Source: Styela clava (Eukaryota; Chordata; Ascidiacea; Stolidobranchia; Styelidae). From it: DNA of 64,000 nt. The notes below the pieces were generated by a model, which had not been told where the DNA came from, made no database searches, and worked only from the letters and a program-made list of their open reading frames with translations. The DNA lies in NCBI RefSeq assembly GCF_964204865.1, contig NC_135260.1:8308001-8372000 (forward strand), written 5' to 3'. Below are positions 10,745-22,474 of this stretch, one piece after another; position 1 is the first letter of the stretch; the number at the start of each line of letters is the position of its first letter. A program made the translations under genes and the position numbers.

Positions 10745-13700
10745 CAGTGGCGGCGCGTGGTCATTTTGACAACCGGGGCAAGCTACTGCGGGACCAAGTC
10801 ACCCCCATCTACGGGGACAGGATGAGCGCTGTAAGTTCTCCCATCATTTTATGAGTATAAAAACCATTCCATCGGTAACAACCAATCGGCAAGAGCGACA
10901 ATTTTTAACGATAAGAAAGTGTCTTTAAAACCGGTCCAAGTCAAGGGATTAATAAATATAGACATAGTTTATTTTGAAACCTCTTTCAAAAGGAAAGGCA
11001 ATATTTACCCAGATAAATACAATGACATATTAACAGAAACTTCGGGAAAGCAGACAAAACCTAAAATAAGGTTTAAAACGTTACTATGAAGAAAGGAAAG
11101 GTAATGCAAAGATAAGGACATGCGTCGCTCACTCATAGATATAATGCTGCTAGACTTCTACTGCTTGAATATATATGCAACACTCCGCGGTTTCTTGGAA
11201 GCAAAATGCTCAATAACGCGCTTATTAAAGTCATGCATCCCAGAAATAACGTCTCTGTGAATGGATAAAACAGCCAAGGAATTTAATCTATCTTGCTTCA
11301 TTGTGTTTCTGAGATACGTTTTAATACGCTTCAGCGTGCTGAATGTTCGCTCTGCGTCGGCGGAAGAAATAGGCGTCGTCAAAATGATGTCCAGAAATTT
11401 TGCAGACGCCGCAAAGGTAGTTACTAGAGTGTTATCTATGAGGAACCCATAGAGCGCGCCAGTTGATGTGATGTTCAAAAAAGTTTGATTGGTGTATATA
11501 CATCGCGATTCATTTTCCAATTTACCCACGTTTATCATGGGGTAAAATTTGGAGACAGTACCCAACAAATGGATGGCAAATTGACGTGCAAATTTTGAAA
11601 AATTTTTGGGGTTCATCAAAGAGAACGCGGCAAGGTGTTCAGTGCGCAGACGATCGCCTATTTGATTCACCAGAATGTCACAGCATTCCTTTGCAGACAA
11701 AATCAAACGCTGCGTTGTTTGCCCGCGGCGTAAAGAAGCACTCCATGTGTCGTCGTATTTTATTGTTTCCCGGATACGAGATACAGCATCGCAGAAGTCT
11801 GAAATACACGACTGCACAGACGCTCCATCCATTAGCCTTGACTGCAATGCGCCGTATAATACATCCACGTGATAGAATATTGTGGAGAAAAAAACGAGAA
11901 AAAATGAAAACTCACCATCTTCTAGCAGACGCTTTAGACCTGCCGCCTCCCTCACAGAGCGTTCGTCCCAAACCAGAGAGCTCTGAATGCCACTGAAACA
12001 CTCAATGAGCTCAGACCTAATTTCGGACACGCCCTGCACCACGCGTAATTGGAAGTTCCAACGTGTTGGTGCACAAGCTGGGAGACGGCGGCTACATATC
12101 TGCGAAGGAGGTCAGAGCGCTTCGGCGAAACGGAAAAAAATGAAGAAAACCCCGAAACATTTGCAAAAAATATACGGACGAGAGGGGTATCAAGACACAT
12201 ATTTTCAATAACGAAGTTAAATTGGTGTGCATAACATTGTAAAAAATGCGCATGAGGAAAATCTTATATAAACTTGAACACCATGTTTCGACCCACTCAT
12301 GACTGCCGCGCCGTCATAAGTTTGAGCTATCAATTTTGACTTCGCGTTGTAAGGCTGTAACACTTCTTTCAGTAAAGCCGATATCCCGCAAGCCGTGCGA
12401 TCAACGATTGGTACAAAGCTGTGAAATCTCTCGGTAGGTTTACCATCTTTCACAAACCGAAAAATCACAGCCAGTTGGGAAACGCACGTGATGTCAGTTG
12501 TCTCGTCAGACTGAATCGAAAAGAACTGGCAATTCTCAAATTCCAGAGCCAAATGTTGTAAATAAATTTTATAAATTGAGTCGAGCAAATCATTTTGGAT
12601 ATCCTTAGATGTCCCTTTCGAAACAGTTGCGGCATCAAGATGATCTCTCAATACTGTATCTAGGGATGCGGTGTATTCCACCATATCCAAAAATACCCCT
12701 CTATTATAAGAGCCAGCCCGTTCATCGTGCCCACGGAGGGACAGCTCGTGACAACCAATGAACTCCAAAACATCTATCAATCGACCGAGAACATGGCGGT
12801 TTTTCTCGACGTTTTGGTTGTGCCGACGAATAGAAACCGCGCGTCCTTCATCCAACCGTGCTGCAATATTACCATTTCCGAATGTTCGGTATTTTACTGC
12901 ATTGTCCAGATGCTCCATAGAAGATTGATGATCCCTGGCACGCTCGGAAAGATGTTTAAGATCTCTAAAACCAAATTTACACCAACGTGAGTCACGGGCA
13001 GTAGGAAAAAGTAGGCAATAAAAACAAAAAATGGGATTTTTGTCCTCGCTGTAACACAACCATTCGTGTTTTTTATACCAAGTTTCTGCGCAGAATGTAC
13101 GCCGACGCTTTCCTCCGTCATGGGATTGTTCCAGTGAACAATTTTTTGGTTGATAAGGCCTAAGACGTTGTACCTCTAATTTTTGTTCCAGCGGCAGCTG
13201 CGAAAACGGAGTGCGAACCTTATTCATTATGAGGTCTAAGGCTAAGAAATGCAAAGCCGGAAAGAAGTGAGGAGCTCAAAAGGAATGTGGAAAATCGAAA
13301 GCAAATGGACTAAAGGTCTCTAACTGATTCAAATAGCAAAACAAGCGACAAAAACGAAGGCGAGGAAACTATCAACTCTTCAAGCAACCAACGAACGAGA
13401 AGGAATGCCTGAATATGTCAACACGTTGTTGTAAGAAACGTCGGCATTGTGTCGTCATAATTTCGGGGCTAGTTCCGATCGGCCCCGATAATTTAGTAAA
13501 AGAAACAGAACACAAACGAGACAAACGCGGCGAGTGGAAGATAAAAGAGAGAATACGATATACAATGAGCAACCGGGGCAAAATCGGCGTCGCCCCGTCG
13601 ACGTTCGGCGCAGGCTTTGCGAGCGAAATATGAACCATGTCGGGAGAATATGGCTAGTGTAGACAGTCTGTGCAACCGATATTGAGTATTTTTCGAATAT

Positions 13701-13766
13701 TGTTTATTATACCGAAAAAACAACCGGGGCATTGCCCCGGTTGGCCCTATTGACGCGCCGCCACTG
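10745..13766 (-). mobile_element. Near full-length hAT transposon, 3.0 kb
   Basis: Left end CAGTGGCGGCGCGTGGTCA. Right end TGACGCGCCGCCACTG reads in reverse as CAGTGGCGGCGCGTCA. Perfect 8-bp target duplication CTTTGAGG at 10737-10744 and 13767-13774. The subterminal ACCGGGGC and GCCCCGG motifs are also inverted. The interior codes on the minus strand for a TTF-type zinc-finger / DUF4371 / hAT-dimerisation transposase that is now frameshifted. Clean ends and target duplication indicate a fairly recent insertion. Confidence 0.95.
11158..13254 (-). pseudogene. hAT transposase (TTF zinc finger, DUF4371, hAT C-terminal dimerisation), frameshifted
   Basis: Three minus-strand frames together make one transposase. 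13254 down to about 12270 gives the N-terminus with a TTF-type zinc finger (CAETWYKKHEWLCYSEDKN, CFYCLLFP) and DUF4371 (FSIQSDETTDITCVSQLAV, the first catalytic-Asp region). About 12270-12095 continues in another frame (LLRRYVAAVSQLV). About 12095-11158 returns to a third frame and ends with the hAT dimerisation motif (SSADAERTFSTLKRIKTYLR). At least two frameshifts, near 12270 and 12095, break it. The family acts as a cut-and-paste transposase. This copy cannot make a full protein unless the shifts are sequencing errors. Confidence 0.9.
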
Positions 13767-14051
13767 CTTTGAGGTATTTTGAGGAAAGTATAGCGAGCAT
13801 AGCAAAATAGTTTGCTTGTAGTTCAGTCACCCAGCTTAACAGTGATCAGTTATCGTTTTGACAAATCAAATACAATCTCAGACACTGAATAATTAAGCAA
13901 AGTGAGATCCATTGTTAATAGAACGCAATTTACCAAGCGTTTTGACTCATTTCATTTTTAAAAATCATCGCTCAAACAACAAGAGAGTGATGCCCGAATA
14001 TATGGACACAAAACGAAGTTTTACGGGTATGCAATCTATCACAGTAGAGTC

Positions 14052-15652
14052 CAGGGCTTCCCAAACTTTTGAGCTCGCGGCCCCTTTTAATATATTAAAA
14101 TTTTTCGTAGACCTTGTTCACGTTAATAAGGCTAAACAGTTCGAAATATGCCTTTTTAAAATATTATTGACACAGCTAATTCTCAACTTTTAGTAGGCCT
14201 ACTCACCTACTCACTAACAAAAACAAGCACGTATTTACTCAAATTAACATTACTCAATTATCCAGTGTAATGGGTGTGAATGCTTTTTGCTGCATAGCAA
14301 GTCCAGCCGTGGCTCAATGTTTGTTCATGCAGGCCTAAATGATAAATTACGATGTCTGGCCACAGGCCACCGACGGCATGGTTCTTATCTGGAATTGTTA
14401 CGTACTCTTATTCATCAAATTTAGCATAAGGCAGCGGTTTGTGCGACCCCAAATTATTAGGGACAAAACTCGCGGCGCACCTATACACGAAAAATACGCT
14501 GCCTCAAAATAAAACACAATTTTGTCATCGTTAATGTGTACTTTATGTTTTTCAGGTTTATAAACATGTAAACCTAATGAATAAAGGCAAAAGGTTAACT
14601 TTTATTTCTTATCCCTGCCTGGTTTTCTTTAAAATGCTAAAAAATCACTCATGTTCGATAATCTCGGTTCAGCAAATGAATAAACGGCAGCCTACGAAAT
14701 TGCAGCTCTTCTGTTAGGCAACAATTAAAAAAAGACTTGGCGATAGTGCAATTTTTTTTGACCTAGTCCCGTGGTTCTCATAGCGTCGTTGTTTCAATTT
14801 TGCTAGGGCGTCGCAAAATTTTGTGATTCGTGAACGTTTTCAAACAACCCATATCTTCTACTTTTACTGAAAAAGTAAGATCAGATAATATAGTTTAAAG
14901 TTAATAAAGGTTTAATAAAGATTATAAAGCTTAATTCTGAAAATTCGGGTTTCTGTAGATGAAGATTATTTTTTCTTGGTTCAAAAAGCGATGCGCACTC
15001 CCATGCATCCCCTTCGCGATTTCGTATTTATATAAAGCAGGGTTTTCTACCAGGGCCCATTAAATGTGATTTCACTGACTGTCGGTGAGTTTTGTTTGTT
15101 CGTTTATATTAAACTCATTGCAAAAAAGGGCTTTTATTGAAAGGCCTGAATACGTATTTTCACGGGAGCCGCAACTGGAGCATATTTTTGGAGGGCTTCA
15201 AAATGCAATGAAGTTCGAGAACCACCGAGTCTTATATATATAGTCTTATAGTCCATAGCAATAAATCTTTTCTACTTTTTAAATGGTTAATAATCATTAT
15301 GTAGCAGTTTTTTTTTTTTAAATTAAAACGTGCTATTTATAAGTAATGAAAATCGGTATTCATATTTGGCATAATAAAAAATCTCGTTATTCTCTACATC
15401 CTCCACAAATAAGCCCTAGTGTTATATTTGAAAGAAAATCGAAGACAGACACCGTCTTATTTTCGGGGAAAAACACGGTATGATGATGTATGTATTCACT
15501 CGTAATCGTGAAATTTTTGTTTCACACTATTTTTGATAATTGTATTTCAAATCAAGAGTCTGAATTGTGTAAATTTGGTGTTCTCTTTGCGGCCTCTAAA
15601 ATTCGTTTCGCGGCCCCTTCGAGGGCTGCGGCTCCTAGTTTGGGAAGCCCTG
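14052..15652. mobile_element. 1.6-kb hAT-type MITE
   Basis: Left end CAGGGCTTCCCAAACTTTTG followed by GCGGCCCC. The right end read in reverse is CAGGGCTTCCCAAACTAGG and then GGGGCCGC. The flanks CAGTAGAG (left) and CAGTAGAC (right) look like a duplicated target within an older repeat, although two extra bases sit at the left junction. No transposase frame. Confidence 0.83.
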
Positions 15653-15814
15653 CAGTAGACTACCGGTAACACAGACTTCACTACTTCACCTGATCACCAA
15701 CGAGAACAAGGAACCACCACAATGTGCGCAATTTTTAATTTTAAAACGAATCCCACAGCGCCCACAGTATTTTTTGAAATAAATAATGGCATTCTAGCAA
15801 AATATACAAGCTCT

Positions 15815-16120
15815 ACGACATAATAACGAGAATATCGGTCAGAGACCGAAGACTTATCGATCGAAAGTTAGGGTTACCCCAAAACAGCGTGACACCTTGT
15901 GACCCACCACTAATTAATTGATAACTCGCTAATTATACGACATATTTCGCCCAAAATCAATAGACTTCTGGTACGAGATATGATGAATGCACATGCAAAA
16001 TCTGCAGCAGATCCAATCTCGCTTTTGTGCGATATCGCGTGCATCTAACAGACAGACAAACAGACAGACAGACAAATACTTATCAACATACTTACCGATT
16101 AAAATCGATAAGTAATAACA
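15815..16120 (-). repeat. Dispersed repeat with GACA-rich tract (inverted relative to 38236)
   Basis: Reverse complement matches 38236-38560 over ~300 bp. Shared blocks include GACCGAAGACTTATCGATCG, TAACTCGCTAATTATACGAC, AATCAATAGACTTCT and an imperfect ACAGACAGACAAA tract. Both copies end in CTTACCGAT and an ATCGATAAGT palindrome. Not coding. Confidence 0.75.
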
Positions 16121-16499
16121 CAAGAGAGTGATGCTCAAATATATGGACCACAAAATGATACTGGCATGCAATCTGCCACAGTAGACTACCGGTACCGTAT
16201 CGCAGCTCAGCAGCACATTTGAACTTACGCGAAAGTGGAACAACCACACGGAGCACAATTTTTAATTTTAATAACGTCATCGCACACAAAAAAACCAATT
16301 CCATAGAGGCCACAGAAAATCTTTGAAATAAACAAAAGAAATGGCTTTCTAGAGAAAAATACAAATTTTCAAACAGTGAAAATTTCAAGGCAATTGGTCC
16401 AGTTGTTAATGAGGAAGAGAAAATACTGACCAGGACATCAACAACAACAAAATAACAAAACGATTCCTGGGTTCATTCAAGTCCAAAAACGATCCATAT

Positions 16500-18080
16500 G
16501 TACACTAGGTGTCCAATAAGTTTTTGATATTCTTCATAGCCACATGCAAATGTCTTTGCTTTTTTGGACTCGAAGTGGCCATATTGATCGACTTACTTTA
16601 ATTTATGGAAATACCATCTTCATTTTGTCAGTCATGACGGCTATGGCTGTCCTCCGTTGCGAAATGTTGAGTTGTCCTACTTTGCGAATACTAGGTTCTG
16701 CGGTTGATTATTAGTCATTTGTATCCATGTACCGATTATTGAACATCGCTTGTATAGTATATACTAAAACGGTATAGTATAGTATATATGTATTATTATT
16801 ACAATCACTTCATGCTATGTAATTTAGTAATTTGTTATATCTTAATTGAAACACGCCATGAATACATTTTAGTAGGTATTTAAACATTAAAAAAAATTTC
16901 ACTTTCAGATGTCATATTTGTTCCATTGATTTTTTTTTATTTATGATGACATAAAAATGTTTGCAAACAAATTATTCTACCAAAATTCATATCAAAGAAA
17001 ACGTTTACAAATTAATATTTAACAAAGTATTTCGAGAAAACATTAATTAAATTAAATTCCACGACGTGTTAGCTATTTTTGGAAGCTTATCTGCGAGCGC
17101 TTCTATACATTTAATTATGAATTTTGGCAAATAACATTTGAGGTTATCATAAAAACGCTATCATAACTTTACTTGTTTTATTCCTATCTGCTGTAAGTTT
17201 AAATCAAGCAGCTACTGATGCAAAATTTCTGGCTTATTGAATTTGAAAGTTTTGAAAAATTTTCCCAGTGACTTTTATGCAGTTTCGACGTTACTTTAGT
17301 TTTAAAATAGAGAAACGATAGCCCGGGAATTTTGCACCAGTAGCTACTTAATTTGAACTGACAGAAAATAGGAATAAAACTAGTAAAGTTATGATAACGT
17401 CAATATAATTGTTTCCAAACTCGATCGATGATGTAGTATGCACATAAAACGTCACAAATAGTTTCGGGTGTTTTTTGAATACCACAACGCCAATGCAGAA
17501 GGTGCTAAAATTTCTTTTGTTTGAATAAGGATACTTCTTCATTGCAAGCAATTAAAGTGTTTGCTTAGTCCATTACAATACAGAGTTCTTAATTATCGTC
17601 GTTAGTTGCCAAAACAAACATTGCGCAGAAGCGCATAATCCATGCCGTAATTATCCAAACATTTGTGACGTAATATATATTCTGTTGTGTAATCAGTGAC
17701 GACGTTATCTTCGTATTGCATTTCTAAAAATAAAGTTTACACTCCAAGCTTATTTACTTATCATTTGATATATTAGAGTAGGGAGTTTTACTTCAAAACC
17801 CTAAACAAACACGCGATAATAAGCTATCTGAATAAAATACAGCTATATTCCGAGTTTCGTGCAAACAACAAACTTTAGCATGATTATGAATAGAGATGAC
17901 ATCCGCAATTAACAGGGCACAAAAAAGATTCTGGATGGAAATACCCAGTGCCAAATTTTTCCGTCAAATGGGGTATATATATACAATCGAAGTGCAATGG
18001 ATATCCACACACCTCACAGATCAAGAAATATATTTGACAACAAAAACAGTATCACTTGATATCAAGATCCTGAAACAAAG
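16500..18080. other. Upstream region of the IL-17-like gene, no other gene seen
   Basis: No exon with splice support. A TATATATATA run at 17972-17982 lies ~100 bp upstream of the first coding exon. It could be a TATA element or simple repeat; I cannot decide which. Confidence 0.45.
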
Positions 18081-20050
18081 ATGAATCCTAAGCAATGCCA
18101 AAAGGTAAGATTAGATAATTTTGATGTGTCGAATTATATTGATAATTTGTTTTTTTGCTTGATTTGATGCATTACTGTGTAGCAAATTTATTTTCCAAAC
18201 ATTCAACTACTGTTTTTGGTTAATCTTTCGCTGATTTAGCTAAATTACCTGCAAAATTATCGAATTCTGGGCCCCAAATTTATCCATTTTTACATCAAAC
18301 GAATCTAGTTTCCAACAACTACTGAAGCGTGCCATTAGACTATATGGAAAAGCAAAAAAGACCTGCGAGTGAATGAAAATGGGAGTTTTTTTTTCACATG
18401 AAAAGGGAGACGATTGCAACTTTTATAGTACTTATATTTTTCATACTTGTGATTTGATAACGACGTCGCATTGCTGTACGAAATCATATTGAAGAAGGGG
18501 CCATGTCCAAATTTGGAAGAGCAACGTAAATTAAACTATAAACTCGAGAAACGTGTTTAAAATTCTCTTATCAATAAATAATTCAATTGAAGAATCATTA
18601 ATTACTGTATAGTTATGCGGATGAATATCCATGAAAAGTATTTTTTTTAAACTTCGAATTTTGCAAAACATTTCAAATATCTGATAAAGTCGTATATTTT
18701 CAGATCATGTTTGCTCTCATAATTGCAATGTTATTCATTGACAATGCCAGAGGAAAACCCAAGATGTGAGTAAATTTATATGCTTTAGTTCAAACAACTT
18801 TTTGTACACATTGGGTGTCTATACAATAAAAGCGTAACGATACTGTGTTTTTCCGTAAAGCAACTAGCGACGTAGTTGATGCGCTGTTGTGGTGTGTAAA
18901 TCCCGAGTTTTTACTTTCGATTTCGGCCCTTTACATTACAGTTGGTAATCTTTATAAGATTTGATACCATTTCACTAGTTTTTGAAATAAAAAATGTTTA
19001 TATATGAATAAGCTCACGAGTCAGATTGCTGAATGATTCTCTTTTCAAAATAGTAACACTTAACTTTAAATGGAAGTTACAGATTGTTCGAAATATTTAA
19101 TGACTTGACTTCTAGCCTACTGTTTTGTAACTTGTAATACTTTATTATAGTCACCTCCCTGTTTATGAGTGTCTAGTATTAATTTAATATACGATTTTGT
19201 AAAGTTTCAAAGGAAAAAATTGGGAGGCAAAATATAAATGTGAAAAAAATGTAAGAATACGAAGAGATGGATTTGCAGCATACAATGAAACTACGTAAGT
19301 GAATGTCTATCAGTTTGAAAGTATTTAGAAATGAATATACTATTAGTTTGGAATATAAACTCATTTTCATACCATGAATAATTTTTGAATTTATAAAATT
19401 GATATGCTTTACAATAGACTCAGATGTGCAGGAAGCAAGATATCGCCTAACATGATCACCTATGTTGACAAATGTAAATTTTGTTGGAATCCACTGAAAA
19501 ATAGAGTGATGAATGATGATCGATACAAACCGGTTCCTATTACAACAGTGATTGAATTTATTCCAACTGATGCTGGAACTAGAAATAAGCAGTATACAGT
19601 TATCAAAGCTTGCACGTAAGTTGATTATTATGAAATTGATTGAGAGGATATAAAACATCTGAATTATTAATCAAGATTATAAGTCGTGGCAGCAGCATAT
19701 CTTTTTTTTGTAGGTTATTACAGTCCTTATACTTACACGCTATAAGTAAATGTTGAAAATTTGCAAACTTTCAAGAAGCCTATGTATTTAAAATGTAATA
19801 GTTTAAAGATGGACTCCATGGAATATATTTTTAGAATCCGGATGTTATGAGTCTTGAAGTTTACTTCCTTTTAAAATCGTTAAGGTATCCTAATTTAACA
19901 TTAGAGGTGTTCTACTTCATCGCCATTACAAAGCTTGGAGGTCATTAACACTTGCTCATATTTCTGTAAAACTTAATATACAGATGCTCAAGGAAGAAGA
20001 AAAGCATTGGAATAAGAAAGAAAAAAAGAGATGTCGGGATGAGGGATTAA
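18081..20050 (+). CDS. IL-17-like secreted cytokine, 5 exons
   Basis: Coding exons: 18081-18104, 18704-18765, 19205-19294, 19418-19615, 19984-20050. They total 441 nt, giving 146 aa plus stop. All introns are GT-AG with matching phases. The N-terminus has a hydrophobic signal core (MFALIIAMLFIDNARG, residues 10-25). The mature part has six cysteines: C41, C62, C78, C81, C124, C126. The KCKFCWNPLKN segment followed by PVPITTVIEFIP and the final VIKACTCS match the IL-17 fold order (CxxC loop, two strands, Gly-Cys-x-Cys type end). One possible N-glycosylation site is NET at 56-58. The tail SRKKKSIGIRKKKRDVG is strongly basic, suggesting binding to matrix polyanions (inference). It is short for IL-17, and the first Cys of the usual CxCxxC is absent. 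Another cystine-knot factor is the main alternative. Confidence 0.68.
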
Positions 20051-20863
20051 GTATAACTTATGACGAAAAAATCAGTCTTGAACACGGTCGAAAAAGAATT
20101 CGTATTTACGAATCTACTGTATACTCTATGATATATATAAATCTAGTTTTATTTGTAACTAGAAATTTATCTAATTTTATCCTGACAAAATTAAAACTGA
20201 ATGTGAAATATTATTATGTAACAAAATATTCATATCAGAGTTATCACATTTTTCGCCCGAGACTATTACACATTCTTTGAGATTTCTTTCATTACTTTTT
20301 TTATTGCTACATGTATATATTGAAATACAGCGTGTCAACTTTATCCGGAGTTAATATATAAACTTGTTGAGGATGGACCCTTTGCGAAAGTACTCGGTAA
20401 TAAAACATAACAACTCGAAAGATAGGTTGGAGAAATAGTCAATGTTGAGAGTATATAAGTCGCCGCTGCAAACCGATATTGCCCAAAGCGAGACTTTTAC
20501 GGTGTGGATCCAATGTTTCCCAATTGAGAAGCTAGAAACAGATGCACGGAAGAATTCTAGCGATATATAAAATCGGCTACTTGTGACGAAAACAGTATGC
20601 TCAAAGAAGTCTCGCATTCAATAAGAAAAGAGAAAATTGTTGATCGTTTTCATTCATCAGCGAAACACTATATATATAAGATGATACTATTCAATTTGTA
20701 AGATTTGTCTGTGATTGTCATTTCTTACTATTGCAGCTATAATACTAGGTCACTCTTAACAATATCTATGAAATATATGTTATGATTATATTTATTCTAA
20801 ATTAAATTTCGAAAAATAAAACTGCTAAAACACTGAGTCATATAATATATATATTGGCTGATG
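20051..20863. other. 3' flank of the IL-17-like gene, no further gene
   Basis: AT-rich. The plus-strand frame of the last exon ends at the TAA at 20048-20050. Longer open frames here lack any family resemblance. Confidence 0.5.
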
Positions 20864-20871
20864 CCATAAAG

Positions 20872-21714
20872 CAGGGGTGACCAACCTACTTTCGGCCACA
20901 ATCGACTAAAATCTTTGAAACAGCTCGCGATCGACTGATCGGTAATAAGGTCCAAAAACGAATTAGTACTGAATATGCAGATAACTGCACACATGCATAC
21001 AAAAGATTCCGCCGCTGTCAATCAAGAAGACTTCGTGAGCGCATTTTTAATAAAATTGACGCCAAATTTGTATTTTTATGCTTCATTTAAGCGTTTGATT
21101 TGATTATTTAATTGTACCCGGAGTAAATGTTTCATCATTTATTTAAGATTTATTCAAATCATACATTTCAGATATAAAGCGTCCCTAATTTTTATTCGTA
21201 AGTGTTGAAAATTCGTCAAAAAACTTTGCCATTCATCCATTATCTAAATAGCGAGAATAAATATTTTCAAACCACGAATGTTACATGACTGCTCAAACTT
21301 CAGTATCTAATATACAATTTCCTCCAAGCGCGATTCTTCGCTTGCTTGGAATTTGAAAAAAATTGGGCATTTTGATGCCACTGCTTAGATTGTGAATGCA
21401 TTAATCTATTATTGGATTGAGACAATAACTTTTTAAGTTATTGTAGGATCGATCGTTCGTCAGTCCAGGCAGGCACTTCATTTTTAAACCTTGGCAGCGG
21501 CGAAACTTGCATTTGTTAAGTAACAATATGCTCTATCGCGCTTGCACAGACTCAAATACACTGTACTTGTATTTTGCCCATGTCCAGTAATGTATTCTCA
21601 ATGTTCTAAAACACACAACTGGTTCAAGGCATTTTTGGGGGTATTTTATCAAATATCATCAGCATCAACTGCTCGTGAGTCGTGACGTTGCGATCGACGT
21701 GTTGGCCACCCCTG
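20872..21714. mobile_element. hAT-type MITE, 843 bp
   Basis: Left end CAGGGGTGACCAACCTACTT. The right end read in reverse is CAGGGGTGGCCAACACGTCGA. Flanks CCATAAAG (20864-20871) and CCATGAGG (21715-21722) are a 6/8 target duplication, so the insertion is older. The CGATCGACT-type subterminal words are inverted at the two ends. The internal part 21250-21540 recurs inverted at 38925-39230. Confidence 0.85.
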
Positions 21715-21722
21715 CCATGAGG

Positions 21723-22474
21723 CGTAAGCGTAACCACTAGTAGTTTCCTGAGGTCGGTTGAGCCATTCGCTCACTGAAATAAGTCCACTTATGGTAATTT
21801 ATTCCTCTCCCCACCACTTGCCTCCACAAATTCAAGCTCGGCAATGGTCTTGCAACTCAACATATTATACTATATTATATACATATATATATCAGTTTTA
21901 TACCGGTCGCCTACATTATCCCAAGTTTAATTTGCAGTATTTGGCACATGTCACCAAAAATATAATTGTAATAATAATCTTTGAGTTTTTTTTGCCATAT
22001 TTCAACGTCATTCCGGTCGATAGTACAAGGCGAGCGGTACCTATAATTCAATTTTTATTTTCATGTCCAGAATCCATTGCCAAGTTAGCCAGCACTTCGC
22101 AGCAATTTTATTTTGGTTATTTTGGTTTATCTGTGTGCCTTTCGCCTAACAGGTTGGTCGTGACTTTATACACTTTAATTGAAATTGAACTAAAACTTGA
22201 ATATTATTGTAGCGCTTGATCCTCAAAACAGCAGCTGTTATTTATTGGATACAAGAAAGCTGGTTAAAATAGCCATGTTTTTCCGCAATTATGCAGACGT
22301 ACCTCTGTTTGTAACAAGTTGAGTTTTCTATTATTGTTGGTTTTACTCTGGAAACCTTGACAGGAAAAGCAACTTGCTCGTTGCAAAATCTAATAATTAA
22401 CAAAAATAAAATATTCAAATGCCGTTTTTCTATGCCGTCATTTTCATGATTAGTGTACCGAATGCAGTAAGAAA
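21723..22474. other. Intergenic between MITE and GH31 3' end
   Basis: A 153-codon open frame runs at 21758-22219 (plus), but its composition (runs of Tyr/Ile, no domain, no splice context) looks like chance in AT-rich DNA. Nothing else supported. Confidence 0.5.

Larger units (their letters stand above)
13978..16400. repeat. Pair of direct repeats (~270 bp), the first split by a MITE
   Basis: 13978-14051 plus 15653-15826 resemble 16119-16400: both read AGAGAGTGATGC, then ATATGGACACAAAA, CATGCAATCT, CACAGTAGACTACCGGTA, and later CAATTTTTAATTTTAA. The first copy is interrupted by the MITE at 14052-15652. The 15815-16120 stretch between them belongs to another repeat (see its entry). Confidence 0.65.

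Noticed and set aside
11586-12234. Plus-strand frames inside the hAT element
   Set aside because: They lie opposite the transposase reading frames, which carry clear hAT domains.
16030-16080. CRISPR-like array in the GACA tract
   Set aside because: Simple-sequence repeat without spacers, in a eukaryotic repeat family.
19179-19658. 159-codon minus frame opposite the IL-17-like exons
   Set aside because: It is antisense to two exons with consistent splice sites, is rich in Ile/Ser and has no domain.
21758-22219. 153-codon plus frame after the MITE
   Set aside because: AT-driven composition, no splice context and no family resemblance.
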